A DNA stretch of 35,332 nucleotides from an uncultured Saprospiraceae bacterium. Its GTDB lineage: Bacteria; Bacteroidota; Bacteroidia; Chitinophagales; Saprospiraceae. The stretch covers positions 1 to 35,332 of the forward strand of contig CALHBQ010000530.1 of the NCBI GenBank assembly GCA_937930815.1. Direction: 5' to 3'. Positions 1-9,003 of this stretch are shown here, one piece after another (the first letter of the stretch is position 1; every line of letters starts with the position of its first letter). A program made the translations under genes and the position numbers. The notes beneath the pieces are model-generated. The model saw only the letters and a program-made list of their open reading frames with translations, was not told the DNA's origin and ran no database searches.

Positions 1-582
1 ACTGGCGCAAATGAAAAAACAAAATGGTGGTCATTGAGCGGAGGAGGAACTTCTTCTGCTACGCCACAAATTGCAGCAGCAGCGGCACTGTGGATTCAAC
101 GTTTTAGAAAAGAATTAGATGAGGCTGGTATCTCAGGTACATGGAAGCAAGTGGAAGCAGTGCGTCATGGACTTTTTAAATCAGCATATTTAGGTGGATT
201 CGATGAAGCGGCAAAATACTTTGGCAACGGTTGTCTCAAAGCAGCAGATGCATTGGATGCTAAATTTTTTCCAAAAGAATCTGACTTAATAAAAGCACTA
301 GAAGCAAACGTTTTTATGCCAATTCTAAAAGTATTTTTTGGTGGAAGAAGAGGCATGCCAACTCATCCTGGTATGGTCGATATGTATGCAACGGAATTGA
401 TTCAGTTGGCACATCATAACCCAGAGCTTCAAGCAATTTTAAATTCAAATATGACTGAAGAAGATGTTCGTGAACGTAAAAATATGCCTGATATGGATAC
501 TTTTATGGAATTGCGATCTGCTTTAGTTGAGGCAGGTGCTTCGAAGCATTTGTTGAATTATATGGGGGTTCGAAATTTATAA
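1..582 (+). CDS. C-terminal part of a subtilisin-like (S8) serine peptidase, truncated by the window start
   Basis: Frame is open from base 1 (TGANEKTKWWSLSGGGTSSATPQIAAAAALW...). The GTSSATPQIAAA stretch matches the S8 catalytic-Ser motif GTSxATP. The ORF-track start at 34 is an internal TTG. Confidence 0.75.
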   Translation, partial: TGANEKTKWWSLSGGGTSSATPQIAAAAALWIQRFRKELDEAGISGTWKQVEAVRHGLFKSAYLGGFDEAAKYFGNGCLKAADALDAKFFPKESDLIKALEANVFMPILKVFFGGRRGMPTHPGMVDMYATELIQLAHHNPELQAILNSNMTEEDVRERKNMPDMDTFMELRSALVEAGASKHLLNYMGVRNL

Positions 583-620
583 TTTGCAAAGAATTGAAAA
601 TTTTTATAAATTAAAACAAG

Positions 621-1373
621 ATGAATCTTGATGAAAAAGATATAGAATTTGGTTTTTGGTCAATTGAGAGAAGGAAACCATTAGATCTTCATTTTGATGA
701 TGAAAGGATTTATACGAATAAGAGCTTTGGCCTTGTTTTTTATAATGAACATGACAGGAGTAAAGAAATAAAGGAATGGAATAAAAAATTAGCAGAACTT
801 GATAGTGTTGAATATTTATGGACTTATCATAAATTGAGTCAGCATACCTTCGAAATTATTACGCAAATGAAAAATATTCGTGGGCTTAACATCAAATGGA
901 GTTCAGTAAAAGATATTTCTACGATTAATAATCTGATGGAATTGCAATATTTAAACTTGGGGCTGTCTTCAAGTATTGAAAGTATTCAACCGATTAGTTC
1001 AATGAAAATGTTACTGACGTTTGAATCAGAAGGGTTGCGAAAAGTAAAAGAATGGGATTCTATTTCAGAATTAACTCAACTTGAAGGTTTAGGAATAAGT
1101 GGCGGAATGTATAAATCTCTAAAGTTAGATTCAATTCAGTTTCTTAGCACATTAAAAAACTTGAGGTATCTATTTTTGATTGCAACAAGAATAGTCGACA
1201 AAAACCTAAAGCCATTGGAGGTGCTGCATCAACTTGAATGTTTAAGATTAGCAAATGAATGGAAAGAAAGTCAATTTGAAAAGCTGAGAATTATGCTTCC
1301 CAATTTAAAGTATGGAAATGTAGCGAACGATAAGCTAACAGTAAAATTGAATGAAATATTTAAAAAAAAATAG
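621..1373 (+). CDS. Leucine-rich-repeat-like protein
   Basis: 250 aa ORF with repeated L..L..L units (NNLMELQYLNLGLSS, SELTQLEGLGISGG, STLKNLRYLFLIATRI). Confidence 0.6.
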   Translation: MNLDEKDIEFGFWSIERRKPLDLHFDDERIYTNKSFGLVFYNEHDRSKEIKEWNKKLAELDSVEYLWTYHKLSQHTFEIITQMKNIRGLNIKWSSVKDISTINNLMELQYLNLGLSSSIESIQPISSMKMLLTFESEGLRKVKEWDSISELTQLEGLGISGGMYKSLKLDSIQFLSTLKNLRYLFLIATRIVDKNLKPLEVLHQLECLRLANEWKESQFEKLRIMLPNLKYGNVANDKLTVKLNEIFKKK

Positions 1374-1382
1374 CTGAATCCT

Positions 1383-2606
1383 CTACGATCTCGAAGAAGC
1401 AATCAACAATTCCAAACTGGTAGATTTAATACCAAAACGCTTCCCAATATAATCGTTGACCAAAGAACCTTTATAGGCATAAACGCCATGCCGCAAACCA
1501 AAATGCTCCAAAAGTAATTTTTCAACACCACCCATATCTGCTGCATCCATAAAAATGGAAGTCATGATATTACTCATGGAAACAGAGGCAGTTCGTGAAT
1601 ATTTTGAAGCGATATTCGGAACACAATAATGAACGATGTCATGTTTGACGAACGTTGGTCTATCTAATGAAGTGATTTCTGAGGTTTCGAAACAACCACC
1701 TTGATCAATACTCACATCAACAATTACAGAGCCTTTTTTCATTTTCATAACTAAATCCTCCGTCACTAACATTGGCGTCCGGCCTTCAGTTGAATGAATT
1801 GCTCCAATCACTACATCAGCAGTTTTTAATTGTCGTTCGAGGTAAATTGGATTGATGGAAGAGGTGTACAATTTTCTTCCAACCTGATCTTGTAGCCTTT
1901 TGAGTTTATAAATATTATTATCAAAAACTCGAATATCGGCACCCAACCCCATTGCGGTACGTATAGCATATTCCGCAACCATTCCTGCACCTAAAATAAC
2001 GACTTTGGCAGGTGGAACTCCTGAGATTCCTCCCAGTAAGACGCCCTTGCCTTTTGCCAACAGCTCAGCGGCTGTAAGCATAGAAGCCATGCCTGCTAAT
2101 TCACTCGCAATTCTTACAATTGGAAAGTAACCAGAGTCATCTTGAATGTACTCCATCGCAAGTGCGATGACGCGCTTTTCCTTTAATTTATTGATATATT
2201 CTGCAGAAAGTAGCGGCAAGTGAAGTGGCGAAATCAGTATTTGATTTGGACGCATCAACTCAACTTCTTCGAGGGTAGGAGGAGCGACTTTTAAAATGAT
2301 TTCAGCTTGATAAACATCTTTTCGGCTAAAAACAATTTCTGCACCTGCTTCCGAAAAGTCATTATCTGTGAAATTAGATTTGATACCTGCCTGAGATTCA
2401 ATCAATACTCTAAAACCAGCTCCAACCAAAGTTTTAATTGTAATCGGAACTAAAGCAACTCTATTTTCTTGAAGAATGCTTTCGCGCGGCACCCCAATAA
2501 ATAACTTTTGGCTATCCTTATTAACCTCAAGCAATTGCTCTTGAGTGCTGTATTGCCCCTGCATCAAAGATTGGGGAATGTGGATGCGCTTTTTCTCGTC
2601 GCTCAT
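1383..2606 (-). CDS. ald: Alanine dehydrogenase
   Basis: GVPRESILQENRVALVP, VVILGAGMVAEYAIRTAMGLGADIRVFD, VIVDVSIDQGGCFETSE are characteristic of the AlaDH/PNT family. Confidence 0.92.
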   Translation of the reverse strand: MSDEKKRIHIPQSLMQGQYSTQEQLLEVNKDSQKLFIGVPRESILQENRVALVPITIKTLVGAGFRVLIESQAGIKSNFTDNDFSEAGAEIVFSRKDVYQAEIILKVAPPTLEEVELMRPNQILISPLHLPLLSAEYINKLKEKRVIALAMEYIQDDSGYFPIVRIASELAGMASMLTAAELLAKGKGVLLGGISGVPPAKVVILGAGMVAEYAIRTAMGLGADIRVFDNNIYKLKRLQDQVGRKLYTSSINPIYLERQLKTADVVIGAIHSTEGRTPMLVTEDLVMKMKKGSVIVDVSIDQGGCFETSEITSLDRPTFVKHDIVHYCVPNIASKYSRTASVSMSNIMTSIFMDAADMGGVEKLLLEHFGLRHGVYAYKGSLVNDYIGKRFGIKSTSLELLIASSRS

Positions 2607-2658
2607 ACAGGTTTAAACTAGTTTTTTAGTTGGGATGAGTTGAAAATACTCGTCTTCC

Positions 2659-3084
2659 TTACAAAAATAAAATTTTTCGACTGGAATCAGGCAGTAATTC
2701 AAATTGAATTGTAATTACGTCTTCTGGAGCAATTGGTTTGATAATTTCCGGCCATTCAATAAAACAATAATCATCATTGTACAAATAGTCCTCAATCCCA
2801 ATATTAATCGCTTCATCGATATCTTTCAAACGATACAAATCAATATGATTTATCAATTTTTCTGCTCCTGATTCATCAAGATAAGCATATTCATTGATTA
2901 TCGAATAGGTTGGACTGGAAACCATTTCTTTTACTTTGAATTTTTCGCAAATCGCTTTTGTAAAAGTGGTTTTACCCGCTCCTAAATCTCCAATTAGAAA
3001 AAATTTCTTTCGATCAACAGCGAACTTTAGTAATTGATCTACTAATGCTGGCAACTCTTCCGGCGTTTTGATAATAAATTCCAT
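2659..3084 (-). CDS. tsaE: tRNA threonylcarbamoyladenosine biosynthesis ATPase TsaE
   Basis: P-loop GDLGAGKTTFTK, SSPTYSIINEY, HIDLYRLKD, FIEWPE. Start more likely at internal Met (MEFIIKTPEEL, 3084) than at 3123. Confidence 0.92.
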   Translation of the reverse strand: MEFIIKTPEELPALVDQLLKFAVDRKKFFLIGDLGAGKTTFTKAICEKFKVKEMVSSPTYSIINEYAYLDESGAEKLINHIDLYRLKDIDEAINIGIEDYLYNDDYCFIEWPEIIKPIAPEDVITIQFELLPDSSRKILFL

Positions 3085-3163
3085 AATAGTGCAAAAATAA
3101 AGAGCGGAAGCGACTTCTGTCACTTCCGCTTCCTACAATTTTAAAACTAACCTATATTTTTCT

Positions 3164-3275
3164 CAGGAGTCAGGTGTCAGGGTTGGCTTCGCCAACTATC
3201 AGGTGTCAGGCAATCAAGTGGTGAGCGCACCTGACTCCTGAAGAGAAACGGAGTTTCTCCTGACCCCTGACTCCT
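3164..3275. repeat. Nested palindromic repeat abutting the stop codon of the 3274..3957 gene
   Basis: Outer arms AGGAGTCAGGTGTCAGG (3165-3181) and CCTGACCCCTGACTCCT (3259-3275) pair 16/17. Inner CAGGAGTCAGGTG/CACCTGACTCCTG (3164-3176/3228-3240), GTTGGC-TTC-GCCAAC and GAGAAAC-GGA-GTTTCTC. Confidence 0.85.
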
Positions 3276-3957
3276 AAAAATTCATCATATAACCTGCATT
3301 CAGGCTGACGCCTCTATTTTTAATTTTTTCGTTAAAAACTGGAATGTCATATAGTTCTGTAAATCCGAACTGGTAACGTGCATCCATGAATAATTTCCCA
3401 GAAGGAATTTTTACTTCCGCTCCACCTCCGACGATTCCTGCTACTTCAAATTTTTCGTATCCAATTTTTCCGAGATCTAAATCTTGGTCTAAAATATCAA
3501 ATTCAAGAATTGCCTTAGCAGTGGTTCTTAGTTGACCATCAATTGCGTATCCAACAGAAGGACCAGCAATGAGGTATCCTTTCATTTTGTCATCTCCCAT
3601 TTTTCCTTTGAATAATAAAGGAACTTCCAAGTAGCTAAATTTAGATCTGACAATCACGCCAACTGGTAATGGAATATTAAATAATTCGAAATCCATTCCT
3701 TCGTCCAATTTGAAGCCTTTTTGAGTGTAAGACAATTCAGGTTGAATCGCAAAATGATTTCCTATTTCTAACTCCGACACTAAACCAATATTAAGTCCTT
3801 TCAATTGTTTGAAATCAGGCGTAAGCGCATCCAAAGCATCCGTTTCGGATATATCGTTGAAGTTGATACCCGTTTTGATTCCTACGCTAAACTGAGCAAT
3901 TGCCAAATTGGTAACTAAGAAAAGTGCTGCTGCGATTAAGATTCTTAAATTCTTCAT
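3274..3957 (-). CDS. Outer-membrane beta-barrel (PorT-like/porin family) protein
   Basis: Signal peptide, FSVGIKTGINFNDIS, IGNHFAIQPELSYTQKGFKL, LEVPLLFKGK, ending YMMNF: typical Bacteroidota outer membrane beta-barrel protein. Confidence 0.85.
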   Translation of the reverse strand: MKNLRILIAAALFLVTNLAIAQFSVGIKTGINFNDISETDALDALTPDFKQLKGLNIGLVSELEIGNHFAIQPELSYTQKGFKLDEGMDFELFNIPLPVGVIVRSKFSYLEVPLLFKGKMGDDKMKGYLIAGPSVGYAIDGQLRTTAKAILEFDILDQDLDLGKIGYEKFEVAGIVGGGAEVKIPSGKLFMDARYQFGFTELYDIPVFNEKIKNRGVSLNAGYMMNF

Positions 3958-4252
3958 GACTTATTGATTTAGAGTGATAAAATCTATTCTTTACAGAATA
4001 ACTGTGTGATGTCAGAAGAGCGGTAAGAATCTGTTAAGAGATTTTTGGATTTGTTATCGTTTTAATAAAAAAAACAAATAGTTTAATCCTACAGAGTGTC
4101 TAATTTGTAAAAAGAAATTTTTTCAGTTTATGTATTAGAAAGAAATTTCTCACTTTTTATTCAAAGCTTTGCAAAAAGAAATAATGTAAAAACAGGATTT
4201 TATTTCTTGGGTACATTGATATAATTAGAGCTCTAATTAATCTCAACATAAG

Positions 4253-4912
4253 ATGAAACAACTAATTCTTTTATCAATTTTTGTATTAATTACAGCATTG
4301 AGTTGTGAAAAACCTCATCCCACTGTTAATCCTGATTATTTAGACGATCATACTCAGGTTGAAGGATTGGTTTATGTATTAAACTCCAATGAGCCTCTAC
4401 AAAATGCTGAAGTGATTTTGGAAGAATGTGTAGGGGAGTTTTTGGGTGGTTCGAGTTGCTATAATGAAGATACTGCATATACGAATTTGCTTGGTGTTTA
4501 TTCATTTGATTTTATTCATGAAACTTCTACTGATGGTATAAGTGGTTATTCATATGAAGTAAAAGCAGTTAAAGAAAATTATTATCCTAATAGTATTACC
4601 ATAAGGCACGGTTGGGTAAATAGAGATAAGAATATTGAATTGACTCCCATTTCCTGGCTCAAACTTCATGTACGAAACATTGACCCATTTGATGAAAATG
4701 ACGAAGTAAGTTTTCGTGGACGTCTCAATAATGGCGGTGGCGGAACTCGTCTCATTGGCCAGAAAGTTGACGAAAAATTTCTTATTGATGTGCCCGGTGA
4801 TCAAGCGTTACCAGTCACTTGGTATGTAGAAAAAGATGGAGAAGGAACTCAGTTTTGGGATACATTGATGGTTGCTCCTCATGATACCTTAGCGTATCAG
4901 ATTCTTTATTGA
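4253..4912 (+). CDS. Putative lipoprotein with carboxypeptidase-regulatory-like N-terminal region
   Basis: Signal peptide with lipobox-like ALSC; VEGLVYVLNSNEPLQNAEVILEE resembles CarboxypepD_reg-like folds. Confidence 0.55.
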   Translation: MKQLILLSIFVLITALSCEKPHPTVNPDYLDDHTQVEGLVYVLNSNEPLQNAEVILEECVGEFLGGSSCYNEDTAYTNLLGVYSFDFIHETSTDGISGYSYEVKAVKENYYPNSITIRHGWVNRDKNIELTPISWLKLHVRNIDPFDENDEVSFRGRLNNGGGGTRLIGQKVDEKFLIDVPGDQALPVTWYVEKDGEGTQFWDTLMVAPHDTLAYQILY

Positions 4913-5012
4913 TAAAGCAATTCAGCCGATAGATCGAATATTGATTATTTTTTTCCTATTGAATCACGAATTGATTCCATTTTATCCATTAATTCGCGGA
5001 TAGCAATTTTAT

Positions 5013-5050
5013 AAAAAAACGCCAACCTGAATAAATCAGACTGGCGTTCT
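5013..5050 (-). terminator. Rho-independent-like terminator downstream of the ECF sigma gene
   Basis: On the minus strand: AACGCCAGTCTGA TTTAT TCAGGTTGGCGTT TTTTT. Confidence 0.7.
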
Positions 5051-5075
5051 CGGTTATAGGATTTCAAAAAAACGT

Positions 5076-5588
5076 TTATGCACGCATTCTATGCGCAGCT
5101 TCATACATCTGCATCAATTTCTTTCTCGCGAAAAAGATTCTGCTTTTGATTGTTCCAAGAGGTGCATCTAATTGCTCCGCGATTTCATCGTACTTATAAC
5201 CTTTATAAGCCATCCAAAATGGACGCTTGAAATCTTCGGGCAATTTGCTCACCATGTGGAGCATATCTTTATATGCAATATTAGTGGCTCCTTCGTTTTC
5301 GATTACTTTATCTCCAGAGTTGATATAATAGTCATTAGGTGTTTGGTCCAAAATCGTATTACGTCTTTTCTTTTTGCGATAATTATTGATAAATAAGTTT
5401 CGCATGATGGTAACTGACCAGGCTTTGAAATTGGTACCCTGTTTAAATTTATCGGTATTTGACAATACTTTAAAAGCAGTGTCTTGATATAAATCCTCTG
5501 CATCGGTACTGTTTCCTGCCAGACTCATCGCAAAAGCTCTTAATGAAGGGGTAATATCCTCTAATTGTTTTTGAATGGTAGGTAACAT
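5076..5588 (-). CDS. ECF-type RNA polymerase sigma-70 factor
   Basis: DAEDLYQDTAFKVLSN (region 2), FKAWSVTIMRNLFINNYRKKKR, YDEIAEQLDAPLGTIKSRIFFARKKL (region 4). Confidence 0.9.
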   Translation of the reverse strand: MLPTIQKQLEDITPSLRAFAMSLAGNSTDAEDLYQDTAFKVLSNTDKFKQGTNFKAWSVTIMRNLFINNYRKKKRRNTILDQTPNDYYINSGDKVIENEGATNIAYKDMLHMVSKLPEDFKRPFWMAYKGYKYDEIAEQLDAPLGTIKSRIFFARKKLMQMYEAAHRMRA

Positions 5589-5590
5589 TG

Positions 5591-5647
5591 TTTACAAATT
5601 TTATGGTGATAAATATTTTTTGTAAATATTTTTTACAAATTTACAAA
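5591..5647. promoter_or_regulatory. Cluster of TTTACAAA / TTTGTAAA boxes upstream of the sigma gene (candidate operator)
   Basis: TTTACAAA at 5591, 5632 and 5640 plus the inverted form TTTGTAAA at 5619, in the divergent gap between sigma factor and XRE regulator. Confidence 0.4.
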
Positions 5648-5816
5648 CGATAAACGGTTTTTGCAAACAAAATTTACTTTTATAGCGTTTTTAAGAAAGA
5701 ATTAAGACATAATTAACGATAAGGATTACAATTAAACTTTTTTGATTTTGGCAATGTTATTGAATTTGTCAAAAAAGCGTAACTTTATCTAAAGAAGAAA
5801 CGTTTTCATCGAAAAT

Positions 5817-6362
5817 ATGTCAATTTTAAAAATGGAACAGCAGGAACTTGTAAATATGTTTAACACACTACACCTTCCGGGCAACATCCGCCACTTGCGT
5901 AAAAGCCAGAGCTGGAGCCAAGAAGACTTGGGCAAAAGGGTTGGACTTAATCGAGGTAACATTGCTTCGTACGAAAATGGAACTGCTGAGCCTAAAATTT
6001 GCAGTTTGATGAAAATCGCTGATTTGTTTAAAATCAGAATGATTGATTTAGTACTTAAGGATATAACAGAGCCAGTTACTTTTAATATGGCGATGACTAG
6101 TTTTCAACAACAAAGTCAAAGAGATAAAACAGTACTTGATAATCAACATGAGATTGCTGCCGAAATTGAGAAAGTAATAGAGAGTTTACATAATTGCCAT
6201 GCATTCAAAATCAAATCTATAGATGAGAATGCTCCTCGCGAACTAAAAGCGATGGCACATAGTTTTGAAGAACTTTATAGTGTAACCAAGCAATTACTTG
6301 ACAATCATCAAAAATTACTTGATTTTGTCCACTGCCGATTAGAAAATAAAGGCAATTGTTAA
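5817..6362 (+). CDS. XRE-family (HTH_3) transcriptional regulator
   Basis: NIRHLRKSQSWSQEDLGKRVGLNRGNIASYENGTAEPKICSLMKIADLFKI is a canonical HTH_3; C-terminal part coiled-coil-like. Confidence 0.9.
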   Translation: MSILKMEQQELVNMFNTLHLPGNIRHLRKSQSWSQEDLGKRVGLNRGNIASYENGTAEPKICSLMKIADLFKIRMIDLVLKDITEPVTFNMAMTSFQQQSQRDKTVLDNQHEIAAEIEKVIESLHNCHAFKIKSIDENAPRELKAMAHSFEELYSVTKQLLDNHQKLLDFVHCRLENKGNC

Positions 6363-6408
6363 AAAAAGAACGATTTAAGTAACCGATTTTCGCCCAATAC
6401 AAAAGAAC

Positions 6409-7509
6409 ATGTCTCACATCCTCCAACGATACGCTAACCTGCTTGTCAACTATTGTGTAGAAATTAAGAAAGGAGAAAAGTTGTTTGTACGAACAACTAC
6501 TTTGGCCGAACCGCTCGTGAGAGAGGTTTATCGTGCTGCTATCAAAGCAGGCGCAATTGTGGAGGTAGAAATGGCCTTTCGTGAGCAAAACAGAATTTTA
6601 ATAAACGAAGGCGGTGAAGAACAATTGAAATATCCTTCCATGCAATACAAAAAAGCAATGGAGGAGTTTGATGGCTACATTTATATTCGTGCGCCTTTCA
6701 ATTTGAGAGAAGATCAAAATAATAATAGTAAGAATGCTTCTATTCGCAGTCAAGCAATGAAGCCAATTTCCCAAACCTATTTTGAAAGAACGGCAACTCG
6801 CGACCTGAAAAGGAACCTTTGTCAGTACCCAACTCAGGCTGCTGCGCAAAACGCTGGAATGTCATTGGAGGAATACGAAAATTTTGTTTTCAATGCTTGC
6901 CGCTTATTTGATGAAGACCCAATTGAAAGTTGGTTGGGTGTGCGTAAACATCAACAAGGAATTGTAGATGTTTTGAACAAAAGAGAGACTATTCGATATA
7001 GAAACGAGCATTTTGATATAACCTTTTCTACCAGAGGACGTAAATGGATTAATTCAGATGGTCAAACAAATATGCCATCTGGTGAGGTTTATACTTCTCC
7101 CGTTGAAGATTCAGTGAATGGAACGATTCATTTTGATTTTCCTGGAGTCTATATGGGACATGAGGTGGAAGATGTAACCCTTTGGGTAAATGACGGTCTA
7201 ATTGAAAAATGGGAGGCTAAAAAGGGTCAACTATTTCTTGATAAGATTTTTGAAATAGAAGGAACGCGTAGATTTGGAGAAGCGGCGATAGGAACCAATT
7301 TCAATATCAATAAGTTGACAAAGAATATTCTTTTTGATGAAAAAATTGGTGGCTCAGTTCACATGGCAATTGGACAATCTTATTTGCAATGTGGTGGAAA
7401 AAACCAATCCTCAATTCACTGGGATATGATAGCAGGGATGATGAAAAATGGAGAAATCTACGCAGATGATGAGAAAATTTACGAAAGAGGTAAATTTTTA
7501 TTCCTATAA
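6409..7509 (+). CDS. M29-family aminopeptidase
   Basis: RYANLLVNYCVEIKKGEKLFVRTTTLAEPLVREVYRAAIKAGA, FPGVYMGHEVEDVTLWVNDGLIEKWEA, EAAIGTNFNINKLTKNILFDEKIGGSVHMAIGQSY: aminopeptidase T/AmpS (M29). Confidence 0.9.
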   Translation: MSHILQRYANLLVNYCVEIKKGEKLFVRTTTLAEPLVREVYRAAIKAGAIVEVEMAFREQNRILINEGGEEQLKYPSMQYKKAMEEFDGYIYIRAPFNLREDQNNNSKNASIRSQAMKPISQTYFERTATRDLKRNLCQYPTQAAAQNAGMSLEEYENFVFNACRLFDEDPIESWLGVRKHQQGIVDVLNKRETIRYRNEHFDITFSTRGRKWINSDGQTNMPSGEVYTSPVEDSVNGTIHFDFPGVYMGHEVEDVTLWVNDGLIEKWEAKKGQLFLDKIFEIEGTRRFGEAAIGTNFNINKLTKNILFDEKIGGSVHMAIGQSYLQCGGKNQSSIHWDMIAGMMKNGEIYADDEKIYERGKFLFL

Positions 7510-7631
7510 TAAATTACAATTTTTAATATTATTCAGATAAAACGTTGAAAATTGCTTATTTTTGCGCAAAACACTGAAGGGCAGAAAAAGTAATCTTCAG
7601 TTGTAGTAATCTAAAAGAAAAAAAAACCACA

Positions 7632-8366
7632 GTGGGCTTTAAACGAAATTATTCTATTCTTGAGGTAAAGTACGGTAACCTCTATGGGGGCTTCCCAAAT
7701 TTCTTTGCTATTGCAGAGATTTCTATCGTTGTTTTCGAACCCGATACCAATCGAATTTTTGTAGAAACATTTACAAATCAGGCAGACATCGACTATGTTA
7801 GTGTCACGGCTAGAACCGATGAGTTAGGGCATACCATTGAGCGTGTCAAGGAAGTAGTAAACATGCGTACTGGTAGAACCAAACCATTTGATGAAGCGCA
7901 TCAATTGGATGAAAATGAGATCCAACGATTATTCTTTAAAATACGTCCTGGTCAAAACGCTATCAGAAGTTTCATGCTTAAGAATTTCCGAAAATACGGA
8001 ATTCAGTCGTTGATGACTTTTGATGGTAGAAGAGATGTTTTCCTTTGCGAAAAATCTGGCGTTAACTTCAGTCGTATCGAAATCATTGATTTACAACGTG
8101 ATTTAAATTCAGAAACAAACTATTTGTTCTCTCTTAATAAATTGGCAGTTGTTAGTGGTTTTAGGTTGGAAGGTTCTTATTTACGTTCTAATAACTTGGA
8201 ATACTGGTTGCACCCAATTGCTGCAAAGCAAATGTATCCAGGTAGTGCTGCTTGGGATGCTGCAAGATTACTGATGGTTAATCAGGAATATCAAATGCAT
8301 CACAGTGATTTCCTTTTGAAAGCACAGTTAGTCCTTAATAAAATACAACAGAAGAAAGGTAGCTAA
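7632..8366 (+). CDS. Conserved hypothetical protein; possible degenerate RNase H-like/exonuclease fold
   Basis: 244 aa ORF with GTG start, bounded downstream by a terminator. N-terminal layout (SILEVKYGNLYGGFPNFFAIAEISIVVFEPDTNRI) loosely recalls DnaQ-type beta1-beta3; fold is inference only. Confidence 0.6.
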   Translation: MGFKRNYSILEVKYGNLYGGFPNFFAIAEISIVVFEPDTNRIFVETFTNQADIDYVSVTARTDELGHTIERVKEVVNMRTGRTKPFDEAHQLDENEIQRLFFKIRPGQNAIRSFMLKNFRKYGIQSLMTFDGRRDVFLCEKSGVNFSRIEIIDLQRDLNSETNYLFSLNKLAVVSGFRLEGSYLRSNNLEYWLHPIAAKQMYPGSAAWDAARLLMVNQEYQMHHSDFLLKAQLVLNKIQQKKGS

Positions 8367-8390
8367 AATTCTTTCTTTTTAAATAGACAC

Positions 8391-8432
8391 AAAAGCGGTA
8401 AATCATTGGTAAACAATGGCTTACCGCTTTTC
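8391..8432 (+). terminator. Hairpin terminator between the 7632 gene and the GTPase operon
   Basis: AAAAGCGGTAAATCATTG GTAAA CAATGGCTTACCGCTTTT stem-loop followed by T-rich sequence. Confidence 0.75.
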
Positions 8433-8635
8433 ATTTTTAACTCGGCAGCAAATTTGCATTTAACAGGTGTTCACGATCTTTTTTTTTGAAAAACCTCGTT
8501 TTTTTGAAAATTGTAAGATTTAACAAATAACTTAGCAAACTATATATTTGGTTTTAGGACAATACGTAAACATATAAACATCAAATACTTAACTTTCAAA
8601 TTGTCTATTAATCAAAAGAAAAACTCTATTTGGTC

Positions 8636-8986
8636 ATGAAAAGTAACGGAAATGGAAATTTAGAATTAGGCGAAATCTCAACTATCAGAAATATCTTGAT
8701 GGGCGAGGAAATGTCTAATGTGAATCATTCTATTAAAAATATAGAATCGAAGCTCAAATCTATGGAAAGCAATTTTTCTAAAAAATTGGACTCTGTAGAA
8801 AAGCATTACGAAGAGCGTTTGAATAAAATGAAAGACGCTTACGAAGCAAAAATTGCAGCGCTTGAAGAAGAGCTAACAACAAAATCAACTGCCATTGAGC
8901 AGAAAATCGTCACTGTTAAAAATGACGACAGGAAGTTACTGTCTGATTTGTTCGCTCAAGTTAGTGAGCAATTGAAGAATAGTTAA
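8636..8986 (+). CDS. Coiled-coil protein, first gene of the GTPase operon
   Basis: Heptad-like SIKNIESKLKSMESNFSKKLDSVEKHYEERLNKMKDAYEAKIAALEEEL. ATG at 8636 preferred over TTG at 8630. Confidence 0.75.
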   Translation: MKSNGNGNLELGEISTIRNILMGEEMSNVNHSIKNIESKLKSMESNFSKKLDSVEKHYEERLNKMKDAYEAKIAALEEELTTKSTAIEQKIVTVKNDDRKLLSDLFAQVSEQLKNS

Positions 8987-9003
8987 TATCTAAACCTTAG
9001 ATC

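Noticed and set aside
4550-4804. 84 aa minus-strand ORF in the 4253..4912 lipoprotein gene
   Set aside because: Antisense, AT-rich translation with no domain.
7510-7631. Bacteroidota-type -7 box (TAnnTTTG: TATTTTTG near 7558) as promoter for the 7632 gene; similar TATATTTG upstream of the GTPase operon
   Set aside because: The -7-like match is present, but no convincing -33 TTTG at the proper distance; AT-rich background makes chance matches likely.
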